From the NCBI RefSeq assembly GCF_000382285.1, contig NZ_KB907926.1:248001-312000 (forward strand): a stretch of DNA of 64,000 nt, written 5' to 3'. Under the pieces are notes generated by a model, which had not been told where the DNA came from, made no database searches, and was given only the letters and a program-made list of their open reading frames with translations. Source of the DNA: Solimonas variicoloris DSM 15731. GTDB lineage: Bacteria > Pseudomonadota > Gammaproteobacteria > Nevskiales > Nevskiaceae. The position numbers and the translations under genes are program-made. This document shows positions 17,272-31,244 of this stretch, piece after piece. Each line of letters begins with the position of its first letter. The stretch's first letter is position 1.

Positions 17272-19113
17272 TCAGCGTCCGCGCAGGAACAGCCGATCCA
17301 GCTCGGCGACTGTGATCTGCACCCAGGTCGGCCGGCCGTGATTGCACTGACCGGCGAGTTCCGTGCGCTCCATGTCGCGCAGCAGCGCGTCCATCTCGGC
17401 CAGCGTCAGGCGGCGGTGCGCCTTGATCGCCGCCTTGCAGGCGACGTCGGCGAGCACGCGGTGCTGCGCGTCGAGCGCCTCGCCGAAATGTGAAGCCGTC
17501 TCGCGGCGCGTCTCGTCGCCGGCGAGTTCGCGCAACAGCGCACCGACATCGCTACGTGCCAGCAGCGGCGGTACCGCGCGGACGAGGATACTGCCGGGCC
17601 CGCTGCGGTCGAAGTCGATGCCGTAGGTCTGCAGCTGCTCGCGTCGTGCTTCCAGCGCGTCGGCCTCGTCCTCGGCCAGCGTCACGACTTCCGGCACCAG
17701 CAGCGCCTGGGCCGGAATGCCGCCGTCGGCGAGCTGGCGCTTGAGGCGTTCGTAGAGCACGCGCTCGTGGCCGGCATGCGCATCGACCAGCACCAGGCCG
17801 TGATCGTTCTGCGCGAGGATGTAAATGCCGTGCACCTGCGCGAGCGGCGTGCCGAGCGGCCGATCGTCCACCGGCGCCGGCGCCGGCTCGATGCCGACCG
17901 CCGATGCCGCGGCAACCGGCGCGTAGGCCGGCGACGGCGGCTCGCGCAGATCGAGCCGTGCCGGCGGCCGCCAGGCCGGCGGCGACACGGCCTCGCGGGC
18001 GACGTAGCCGGGCAGCACGCCGGCAGCCGCCGCACTCGCCGCCGCCGCCGCCGCCGCCGCGGCAGCAGACGCTTCGGACCCGGCAAACGCGACCTGATGA
18101 TGCCGCTCCGGCTCCGGCCGCAAGCGGCGCAGCAGCTGGTGCACCGCGCCGAACAGCAGGTCGTGCACGCGCGCGGCGTCGCGAAAGCGCACCTCGGTCT
18201 TCTGCGGGTGGACGTTGACGTCGACCGCCGCCGGATCGAGTTCGAGATAAACGACGTAGGCCGGATGGTGCGTCGAGTGCATGGCGTCGGCGAACGCGCG
18301 CTTGAGGGCGAACGCCATCAGACGGTCGCGCACGAGGCGGCCGTTGACGTAGACGTACTGCAGGTCGGCGCTCGGCCGCGCGAAGCTCGGCAGGCCGACC
18401 CAGCCGTGCAGGCGCATGCCGAGCCGTGCCTCGTCGATGGCCACGGAGGCGGCGACGAAATCGTCGCCGCAGATCGCGCGGATGCGCGCCAGCCGGCCTT
18501 CCTCGCCCGCGGCCGGCGTCAGGTCGAAGATGCGGCGGTTGTTGTGGCGCAGCGAGAAGCCGACATCGAAGCGCGACAAGGCGATGCGCGACAGCGCCTG
18601 CTGGATCTGGCGGAACTCGGTGGCTTCCGACTTCAGGAACTTGCGTCGCGCCGGCGTGTTGAAGAACAGGTCGCGGACTTCGATCGTCGTGCCGAACGGA
18701 TGTGCGGCCGGCCGCGGCTGCAGGCCGTCGATGTGTCCGGCGCCGGCCAGCTCCCAGGCGTGATCGGCCTCGGCGGTGCGCGAGGCGAGCCGCAGCCGCG
18801 ACACCGACAGAATGCTCGGCAGCGCCTCGCCGCGGAAGCCCAGCGTCGCCACGCGTTCGAGATCGTCGAAGCTCGCGATCTTGCTGGTCGCGTGCCGCGT
18901 CAGCGCCAGCGCCAGTTCGTCGCGGGCGATGCCTTTGCCGTCGTCGCGGATGCGGATCAGCCCCGCCCCGCCCTGCTCGATCTCGACCTCGACTGCGCGC
19001 GCGCCGGCATCGAGGCTGTTCTCGACCAGTTCCTTGACGACGGCGGCCGGGCGCTCGACGACTTCGCCGGCCGCGATCTGGTTGACGAGGGTGTCGGGAA
19101 GAACGCGGATCAT
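17272..19113 (-). CDS. mutL: DNA mismatch repair protein MutL, endonuclease type
   Basis: MutL links MutS mismatch recognition to strand incision. The 613 residues have the GHKL ATPase domain (ENSLDAGA, DDGKGI, TLGFRGEAL), a long linker with an alanine tract (about residues 350-365), and a C-terminal domain with DAHAGHERVLYE (about 442-453). This matches the endonuclease motif DQHA(X)2E(X)4E except that Gln is Ala. The accompanying ACKAAIKAH and CNHGRP motifs are also present. Such MutLs cut DNA themselves and usually occur in bacteria without MutH. It follows serS after a strong hairpin. Confidence 0.95.
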   Translation of the reverse strand: MIRVLPDTLVNQIAAGEVVERPAAVVKELVENSLDAGARAVEVEIEQGGAGLIRIRDDGKGIARDELALALTRHATSKIASFDDLERVATLGFRGEALPSILSVSRLRLASRTAEADHAWELAGAGHIDGLQPRPAAHPFGTTIEVRDLFFNTPARRKFLKSEATEFRQIQQALSRIALSRFDVGFSLRHNNRRIFDLTPAAGEEGRLARIRAICGDDFVAASVAIDEARLGMRLHGWVGLPSFARPSADLQYVYVNGRLVRDRLMAFALKRAFADAMHSTHHPAYVVYLELDPAAVDVNVHPQKTEVRFRDAARVHDLLFGAVHQLLRRLRPEPERHHQVAFAGSEASAAAAAAAAAASAAAAGVLPGYVAREAVSPPAWRPPARLDLREPPSPAYAPVAAASAVGIEPAPAPVDDRPLGTPLAQVHGIYILAQNDHGLVLVDAHAGHERVLYERLKRQLADGGIPAQALLVPEVVTLAEDEADALEARREQLQTYGIDFDRSGPGSILVRAVPPLLARSDVGALLRELAGDETRRETASHFGEALDAQHRVLADVACKAAIKAHRRLTLAEMDALLRDMERTELAGQCNHGRPTWVQITVAELDRLFLRGR

Positions 19114-19133
19114 CGCGGCAGTCTATCGTTCGA

Positions 19134-19168
19134 CGTCATGGCGAGGCATGGCGCACCTCGCCATGACG
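19134..19168 (-). terminator. strong hairpin between serS and mutL
   Basis: A perfect 13-bp stem (19134-19146 with 19156-19168, arms beginning CGTCATGGCG and ending CGCCATGACG) and a 9-base loop lie 11 bp after the serS stop. There is no T run after it on the minus strand, so termination may be partial; it could also protect the serS 3' end. Confidence 0.5.
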
Positions 19169-19179
19169 GTCGGCATGCC

Positions 19180-21081
<1,902 letters not shown>

Positions 21082-22446
21082 TCAGCGCGTCTTGCGCGCC
21101 GCGCGCAACTGCGCGAGCCGTTCGCCGATCTTGATCTCGAGGCCGCGCGGCACCGGCGCGTACAGCTCGGTGCCGAGCAGGCGATCCGGCAGGAACTGCT
21201 GGCCCGCCGCCACGGCGCCCGCTTCGTCGTGATCGTAGCGATAGCCCTGGCCGTAGCCGAGGTCCTTCATCAGCCTGGTCGGCGCGTTGCGGATGTGCAT
21301 CGGCACTTCCAGCGTGCCGGTCTGCTCGACCAGCGCCCGCGCCGCGTTGTAGCCGCTGTAGACCGCGTTGCTCTTCGGCGCGCAAGCGAGGTAGACGACG
21401 GCGATCGCCAGCGCCAGCTCGCCTTCCGGACTGCCGAGACGTTCGTAGGTGTCCCAGCCGTCGAGGCACAGGCGCTGCGCGCGCGGATCGGCGAGGCCGA
21501 TGTCCTCGATCGCCATGCGCGTGATGCGGCGCGCCAGATAGGCGGCGTCGACGCCGCCGTCGAGCATGCGCGCGAACCAGTACAGCGCTGCGTCCGGATC
21601 GCTGCCGCGCACGCTCTTGTGCAGCGCCGAGATCTGGTCGTAGAAGTTCTCGCCGCCCTTGTCGAAGCGGCGCAGGCCGCGACCGATCAGCTTGTCGAGC
21701 ACCTGATCGTCGCGGCCGGCTTCGGCGCGGCCGAGTTCGACCGCGGTTTCGAGCAGCACCAGGCTGCGCCGCGCGTCGCCGTCGGCGGCCTCGGCGATGC
21801 GATCGAGCCAGCGCGCCGGCAGCGCGTCGGCCGCCAGGCCCAGGCCGCGTTCGGCATCGCTCAGCGCCCGCACCAGCAGATCGCGGATCGCGGTCTCGTC
21901 GAGGCCGCGCAGCACGAACACGCGCAGCCGCGACAGCAAGGCCGCGTTGAGCTCGAACGACGGATTCTCGGTGGTCGCGCCGATCAGCGTGATCGTGCCG
22001 TCCTCGACGTACGGCAGCAGCGCGTCCTGCTGGCTCTTGTTGAAACGGTGGATTTCGTCGATGGACAGCACCGTGCGCCGCGGCGCGAGCCCCTGGCGCA
22101 GCGCCTGCGCATGGGCGACCGCCTCGCGGATGTCCTTGACGCCGGCGAGCACCGCCGACAGCGTCAGGAACTCGGCATCGCTGTACTGCGCGAGCAGGCG
22201 CGCCAGCGTGGTCTTGCCGACGCCCGGCGGCCCCCAGAACACCATCGACGGCACGCTGCCGGCTTCGAGCAGCACGCGCAGCGGGCCGCCGGCGCCGAGC
22301 AGATGGTCCTGACCGACGACCTCGTCGAGCGTGCGCGGCCGCATGCGCTCGGCCAGCGGTTGCGCCGGATCGGGCCGGCGTCCGCCGGACGTCGACCCCG
22401 GCGAACGCCCGGTCATGGAGGGCTGCGCCGGCGTGCGATCAGCCAC
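21082..22446 (-). CDS. rarA: replication-associated recombination protein A (RarA/MgsA)
   Basis: RarA is an AAA+ ATPase related to clamp loaders that acts at stalled replication forks. The protein begins its conserved part with PLAERMRPRTLDEVVGQDHLL, followed by Walker A GPPGVGKTTLA, Walker B LSIDEIHRF, sensor GATTENPSFE and the C-terminal tetramerisation region. Start choice is uncertain: I use the GTG at 22446, which has GAGG upstream (454 residues); an ATG at 22416 and a TTG at 22464 are alternatives. It follows lolA, in the common ftsK-lolA-rarA-(crcB)-serS order. Confidence 0.94.
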   Translation of the reverse strand: MADRTPAQPSMTGRSPGSTSGGRRPDPAQPLAERMRPRTLDEVVGQDHLLGAGGPLRVLLEAGSVPSMVFWGPPGVGKTTLARLLAQYSDAEFLTLSAVLAGVKDIREAVAHAQALRQGLAPRRTVLSIDEIHRFNKSQQDALLPYVEDGTITLIGATTENPSFELNAALLSRLRVFVLRGLDETAIRDLLVRALSDAERGLGLAADALPARWLDRIAEAADGDARRSLVLLETAVELGRAEAGRDDQVLDKLIGRGLRRFDKGGENFYDQISALHKSVRGSDPDAALYWFARMLDGGVDAAYLARRITRMAIEDIGLADPRAQRLCLDGWDTYERLGSPEGELALAIAVVYLACAPKSNAVYSGYNAARALVEQTGTLEVPMHIRNAPTRLMKDLGYGQGYRYDHDEAGAVAAGQQFLPDRLLGTELYAPVPRGLEIKIGERLAQLRAARKTR

Positions 22447-22525
22447 GGGCAGCCTCGCCGGCAATGGCGTCGCGAAGGGCCGAAGGGCTTGCTCCGGAGA
22501 AGGTGCCAGCGTCGCTCACGGCGCC

Positions 22526-23164
22526 TTAACGCCCCGCCCCGTCATCGATCACTTCCGTGCCTTTCGGCGGCGTGAAGCGGAACAGCGCGGCATCGAGCTT
22601 GACGCCGGTCCTGATGTCGGAAAAGCGGATGTCGGTATTGCCGCCGAGCGCATCGAAGAACTGCATGCGCTGCGGCACGCCGTTCTTCAGCCACAGTTCG
22701 ATCGACTGGAAGTCGCTGTTGACCTCGCCGCCCCTAGGCTTGAGGCGGACCACGTCGGCGCCTTCCTTCTGCCCGCCGGATTCGACGCTGAATGCGTCGC
22801 CGAGCAGCGAGCGCTGCGCCAGCAGCGCCGCCGGCGTGCCCTTGAGCACCTGATCGGCCGGGCGCACCGTCACCTGCGCGAGGTCCGGCTCGTAGTTCCA
22901 GATCTTGTTGCCGTCGCAGACCATCAGCTGCTCGTACGGCTGGTCGTAGCGCCAGCGGAAGCGGCCCGGACGCGACAGGTCGAAGCTGCCGCTGCGCTGC
23001 GCCAGCACCTCGCCGTGTTCGTCCTTCTGCGTCTGCTCGAAGCGCGCGCTGAGCGTCTGCGCGCCGTCGACGAAGCGCCGCAGCGCATCATCGGCCGGAC
23101 CGGCATGCGCCTGCGCGCCGCACAGCGCGAGTACCGCGAACAACAGGGTCGACAGCTTCTTCAT
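22526..23164 (-). CDS. lolA: outer-membrane lipoprotein carrier protein LolA
   Basis: LolA ferries lipoproteins through the periplasm from LolCDE to LolB. The 212-residue precursor has a Sec signal peptide (MKKLSTLLFAVLALCGAQAHA), then a LolA beta-barrel half with LSARFEQTQKDEHGEVLAQRSG, the RPGRFRWRYDQPYEQLMVCDG core and FSDIRTGVKLDAALFRFTPPKG near the C-terminus. It lies 84 bp after ftsK. Confidence 0.95.
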   Translation of the reverse strand: MKKLSTLLFAVLALCGAQAHAGPADDALRRFVDGAQTLSARFEQTQKDEHGEVLAQRSGSFDLSRPGRFRWRYDQPYEQLMVCDGNKIWNYEPDLAQVTVRPADQVLKGTPAALLAQRSLLGDAFSVESGGQKEGADVVRLKPRGGEVNSDFQSIELWLKNGVPQRMQFFDALGGNTDIRFSDIRTGVKLDAALFRFTPPKGTEVIDDGAGR

Positions 23165-23248
23165 GGGTAAACCCGGTGAAAGGACGCGCCACTATCGGTG
23201 ACGGCGCTGAATCGGATCTGACTTCCGCGGAAGATTCCGGACGGCGCG

Positions 23249-25705
<2,457 letters not shown>

Positions 25706-25875
25706 GCGTGAGATTTCGGGATGCGGCATGGCGCGGAACCCGCGCCGGCGGGCCTGCGGCGATCGCGGCAGTATACCGGTCATGCTCCCCAGCGGCCGAG
25801 ACTTGAAAGCCGGCGCGAAACCTTCATATTGAAAGCGTGTCCAAAGTTTCACGAGCGCAAGCCGACATCAAAGCC

Positions 25876-26208
25876 ATGAGCCAGATTCGCCATTTCGTCC
25901 TGACGCCGGAAGGCGGCATCCGCGAATTCACCGCCGACCAGGCGGCGCTGATCGCCGCCGGTTCCGATCGCCTGCCCGAATTCGCCGGGCGCGACCTGCG
26001 CTATCTGCAGCTGACGCTGCAGGACAATCGCAACAGCGGCGAGCTCAAGATCCAGACGGCCGGCGCGCGCATCCATTTCGACGCGGAAGGCCGCATGACC
26101 GAAGCCGGTCCGCCGACCGACGCCGAACCGATCACGCATTTCGAACACGACGCAGTCGTGCAGTGGGTGCTCAAGGACGTGCCGGCGGCCGCGCCGACTT
26201 TCCACTAG
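25876..26208 (+). CDS. conserved-looking small protein of unknown function
   Basis: A 110-residue soluble protein (MSQIRHFVLTPEGGIREFT at its start) with no signal peptide or membrane segment. The ATG at 25876 is preferred over an in-frame GTG at 25837, although neither has a clear ribosome binding site. I do not recognise a domain; the sequence alternates short beta-like stretches (YLQLTLQDN, ELKIQTAGARIHFD) and ends with a helix-like AVVQWVLKDV. It lies between ftsK (divergent) and aat. Its stop codon TAG is shared with the left end of the palindrome-ended element; without the insertion it would be TAA. Confidence 0.7.
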   Translation: MSQIRHFVLTPEGGIREFTADQAALIAAGSDRLPEFAGRDLRYLQLTLQDNRNSGELKIQTAGARIHFDAEGRMTEAGPPTDAEPITHFEHDAVVQWVLKDVPAAAPTFH

Positions 26209-26475
26209 GGCCTGTTAACGCCAATAGCGTCGCTGTGGCCGAGTCCGTTTTGCCGCAGCGCAAGGAACGAGGAGCGCGATGTACTGGCCGTACATGAGCG
26301 ACGAGAGACGTCGCGATGCGGCAAAACGGGCCGGTCCCTTCGGGATGCCGCCTGGCGAGCCGCCATGCGGCGTTGCGGTCCGCTTCTTGGGAATCACCCA
26401 AGTGCGCGGCCCGCGCCTAGCCTGGCGACTCGCCAGGCAGCACCACAGCGACGCTATTGGCGTTAACAGGCCCTA
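26206..26475. mobile_element. MITE-like 270-bp element with perfect 33-bp terminal inverted repeats
   Basis: The left end 26206-26238 (TAGGGCCTGTTAACGCCAAT...) and the right end 26443-26475 are perfect reverse complements over 33 bp. The outermost TA may be a duplicated target dinucleotide, as with IS630/Tc1-type transposases; this is inference. A second dyad of 13 bp lies inside (26245-26257 with 26317-26329, CCGTTTTGCCGCA), and a 7-bp hairpin at 26421-26437. No transposase is encoded, so movement would need one supplied elsewhere. The gap from its end to aat (26476-26560) holds a purine-rich GGAGG and nothing else I recognise. Confidence 0.8.
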
Positions 26476-26560
26476 ATCCGACCGCGTGCCGGCGCGCATT
26501 CCCGCCGGCACGCGGTCTGCGTATGCTAGCGGTGCACCGAAGGAGGCCCGCTTCGCGACG

Positions 26561-27304
26561 ATGGAAAGCCCGATCCGCCTGCATTGGCTGGACCCGCGCA
26601 ATCCGCACCAGCCGTTCCCGCCCGTGCACCTGGCGATGCGCGATCCGAACGGTTTGCTGGCCATCGGCGGCGATCTTTCGACGACCCGCCTGCTGCGCGC
26701 CTACCGGCAGGGCATTTTCCCCTGGTACAACCCCGACGAGCCGATCCTCTGGTGGTGCCCGGACCCGCGCACCGTGCTGCTGCCGTCGGGCCTGCATGTT
26801 TCGCGCAGCCTCGGCAAGACCGTACGCCGCGACGATTACGCGCTCAGCTTCGACCGCGCCTTCGGCGAGGTGCTGGCCGCCTGCGGCGGCGAGCGCGCCA
26901 AGAGCCGCGGCACCTGGCTCGGCCCGGACATGCGCGCCGCGTACGGCGACCTGTTCCGCAAGGGGCACGCGCACAGCGTCGAGGTCTGGCGCGACGGCCG
27001 GCTGATCGGCGGCCTCTACGGCGTCGCGATCGGACGCGTGTTCTTCGGCGAGTCGATGTTCTCGCATGCCACCGATGCTTCGAAGCTGGCCCTGTACTGG
27101 CTGTGCCGGCAGCTCGAGCGCTGGGGCTTCGAGCTGATCGATTGCCAGGTCAGCTCCTCGCACCTGCTGAGCCTCGGCGCCCGGGAAGTGCCGCGCGAAC
27201 AGTTCCTGCGCCAGCTGGCGCAGGCGACCAATGGCGGCACGCTGTCGCCGGTATGGCGCTTCGACGACGCGCCGGCCGACCCGCGCCACGGACCGCCGCC
27301 ATGA
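26561..27304 (+). CDS. aat: leucyl/phenylalanyl-tRNA--protein transferase
   Basis: Aat adds Leu or Phe from tRNA to proteins with N-terminal Lys or Arg, making a ClpS/ClpAP degron. I start it at the ATG at 26561 (MESPIRLHWLDP), giving 247 residues; GGAGG lies rather far, 14 bases, upstream. The signature blocks GLLAIGGDLSTTRLLRAYRQGIFPW, WWCPDPR, GTWLGPDM, SVEVW and GVFFGESMF-like FFGESMFSH, then LIDCQ and HLLSLGAREVPR are present. The stop overlaps the bpt start as ATGA. Confidence 0.96.
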   Translation: MESPIRLHWLDPRNPHQPFPPVHLAMRDPNGLLAIGGDLSTTRLLRAYRQGIFPWYNPDEPILWWCPDPRTVLLPSGLHVSRSLGKTVRRDDYALSFDRAFGEVLAACGGERAKSRGTWLGPDMRAAYGDLFRKGHAHSVEVWRDGRLIGGLYGVAIGRVFFGESMFSHATDASKLALYWLCRQLERWGFELIDCQVSSSHLLSLGAREVPREQFLRQLAQATNGGTLSPVWRFDDAPADPRHGPPP

Positions 27305-28047
27305 CACAGTCCCTGCGCCTGTTCCTCAGCACCGAGCACGCCTGCGGCTACCTGCCCGGCCTGCTCGCGCGCAGCGCCTTCGTCGATCCGGAAGCCGGAC
27401 TCGGTCCGGCGCACTACCAGCGCCTGCTCGAACTCGGCTTCCGCCGCAGCGGCGATCACACCTACCGTCCGCACTGCCGCGACTGCACACGCTGCGTGCC
27501 GGTGCGCATCGACGTGCGCCAGTTCGTCGCCGACCGCGGCCAGCGCCGCTGCTGGCGCGACAACGCCGACCTGCAGCTGACGGTCGAGCGGCGCCTCGGC
27601 GACGAGCACTACGAGCTGTATCGCCGCTACCTGCAGGCGCGGCATACCGGCGGCGGCATGGACCCGCTCGACCGCAAGGCTTTCCACGCCTTCCTCGAAT
27701 GTTCGTGGCTGGACGTGCGCTACTGGTGCTTCCGTGAACGCGGCGAACTGCGCAGCGTCGCCGTCGTCGACCATCTGCCGCACGCCCTGTCGGCCGTCTA
27801 CACCTTCTTCGCCCCGGAGCTGCGCCAACGCGGTCTCGGCACGCTTGCGGTCCTGGCGCAGATCGAACAGGCGCGCAGTTCGGGCCTGCCGCATGTCTAT
27901 CTCGGCTACTGGGTCGAGCACAGCCCGAAGATGGATTACAAACGGCGCTTCCGACCGCTGGAGGCCCTGCTCGGCACCCAGTGGCGCGAACTGGCGCCGG
28001 CCGGATCGGGCGCCGCGGGTTGCTGTAGCGGGGTGCTTTCCCGATAA
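27301..28047 (+). CDS. bpt: aspartate/glutamate leucyltransferase (Bpt; Ate1-like)
   Basis: Bpt transfers leucine to proteins with N-terminal Asp or Glu, feeding the same degron pathway as Aat. The 248 residues have the N-terminal Cys-rich ATE domain (CGYLPG, FRRSGDHTYRPHCRDCTRCVPVRI) and the C-terminal domain with YTFFAPE, RGLGTLAVL and the GYWVEHSPKMDYKRRFRPLE motif typical of this family. It is translationally coupled to aat and followed 30 bp later by infA. Confidence 0.95.
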   Translation: MTQSLRLFLSTEHACGYLPGLLARSAFVDPEAGLGPAHYQRLLELGFRRSGDHTYRPHCRDCTRCVPVRIDVRQFVADRGQRRCWRDNADLQLTVERRLGDEHYELYRRYLQARHTGGGMDPLDRKAFHAFLECSWLDVRYWCFRERGELRSVAVVDHLPHALSAVYTFFAPELRQRGLGTLAVLAQIEQARSSGLPHVYLGYWVEHSPKMDYKRRFRPLEALLGTQWRELAPAGSGAAGCCSGVLSR

Positions 28048-28077
28048 TGCCGCCCTTCTAAGTAAATCGAAGGGCGT

Positions 28078-28296
28078 ATGGCGAAGGAAGATCACATCGA
28101 GATGGCGGGCGTCATCCTGGAGACGCTGCCGAACACGACGTTTCGCGTGAAGCTGGAAAACGGCCACATCGTCGTCGCGCACATCTCGGGTCGCATGCGC
28201 AAGAACTACATCCGCATCCTGACCGGCGACAAGGTCAAGGTCGAACTGACCCCGTACGACCTCACCAAGGGTCGCATCACGTTCCGCGACAAGTAG
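28078..28296 (+). CDS. infA: translation initiation factor IF-1
   Basis: IF-1 binds the ribosomal A site during initiation. The 72-residue OB-fold protein has the normal length and sequence: [41 protein letters not shown] and [16 protein letters not shown]. It lies downstream of aat-bpt on the same strand, a conserved gammaproteobacterial order, and its transcript runs to the bidirectional terminator 104 bp further on. Confidence 0.98.
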   Translation: MAKEDHIEMAGVILETLPNTTFRVKLENGHIVVAHISGRMRKNYIRILTGDKVKVELTPYDLTKGRITFRDK

Positions 28297-28399
28297 TCGT
28301 CCGAACAGCGTGGAGGGCCCCAGCGTCGCTGGGATCCTGGCGTCGAGAGGACGACCGTCGTGCGCAGCACGACGAGACCGAGCGAACCACGCGTCCAAC

Positions 28400-28427
28400 G
28401 AAAAGCCCGCCTTCCGGCGGGCTTTTC
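28400..28427. terminator. bidirectional terminator between infA and clpA
   Basis: A 12-bp perfect stem (GAAAAGCCCGCC / GGCGGGCTTTTC) with loop TTCC separates the convergent infA and clpA genes. Both arms end in T-rich sequence on their own strand, so it can serve both transcripts. The 103 bp between infA and the hairpin contain only a smaller dyad (GTCGTGC/GCACGAC). Confidence 0.85.
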
Positions 28428-28446
28428 TCGTTTCAGCTCACCAAGC

Positions 28447-30726
<2,280 letters not shown>

Positions 30727-30807
30727 CCGCGACCTCCGCGCGCGAGCGCGATACCACGTTCGTGAAACCAAACATACCCTGACCGGCCAGGCCGCGCACG
30801 ATCAGGC

Positions 30808-31131
30808 TCAGGCCTGCTCCATGACAGTCAGCAGCGGATGCTGATTCTTGCGCGCGTAGGCGTTGACCTGCGCCGTCTTCGTCTCAGCGATCTCCGCCGG
30901 AAACACCCCGGCGACACCGCGTCCCGCCGTATGAATCTCCAGCATGATCTGTACCGCCTTCTCCCGGGAGTGGCGGAAGAACTGCTGCAAAACCTGGACC
31001 ACGAATTCCATCGGCGTGTAGTCATCGTTGATCATGATGACCTTGTACTGCGGCGGCGGGGCCAGCCGGGGCTTGGCCTCCTCGATCGCCAGGCCCTGAC
31101 CGGAATCGCCGCGTTTGACCTCTTTGCTCAT
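30808..31131 (-). CDS. clpS: ClpA adaptor protein ClpS
   Basis: ClpS recognises N-terminal Leu, Phe, Tyr and Trp and hands the substrate to ClpAP. The 107-residue protein has a flexible N-terminal extension (about 1-27), then the core [17 protein letters not shown] with the degron pocket residues (NDDYTPM), [27 protein letters not shown] and the final [18 protein letters not shown]. It sits upstream of clpA and close to aat and bpt, so writers and reader of the N-degron pathway are neighbours here. Confidence 0.97.
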   Translation of the reverse strand: MSKEVKRGDSGQGLAIEEAKPRLAPPPQYKVIMINDDYTPMEFVVQVLQQFFRHSREKAVQIMLEIHTAGRGVAGVFPAEIAETKTAQVNAYARKNQHPLLTVMEQA

Positions 31132-31244
31132 GGTGCCAGTTTACCGTCGTCGTCCCATTGTGGGGGCATCGCCAGGCAACTCAAGCAGCCGCCGGAAAGC
31201 CGCCGGCGACCGTCCGTCGCGACCGCCAGCGACAGGCGGCGCGG

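Noticed and set aside
26171-26401. 76-codon minus-strand frame over the mobile element
   Set aside because: It runs from flanking gene sequence through the terminal repeat, with no ribosome binding site. It is reported only as a part of the element.
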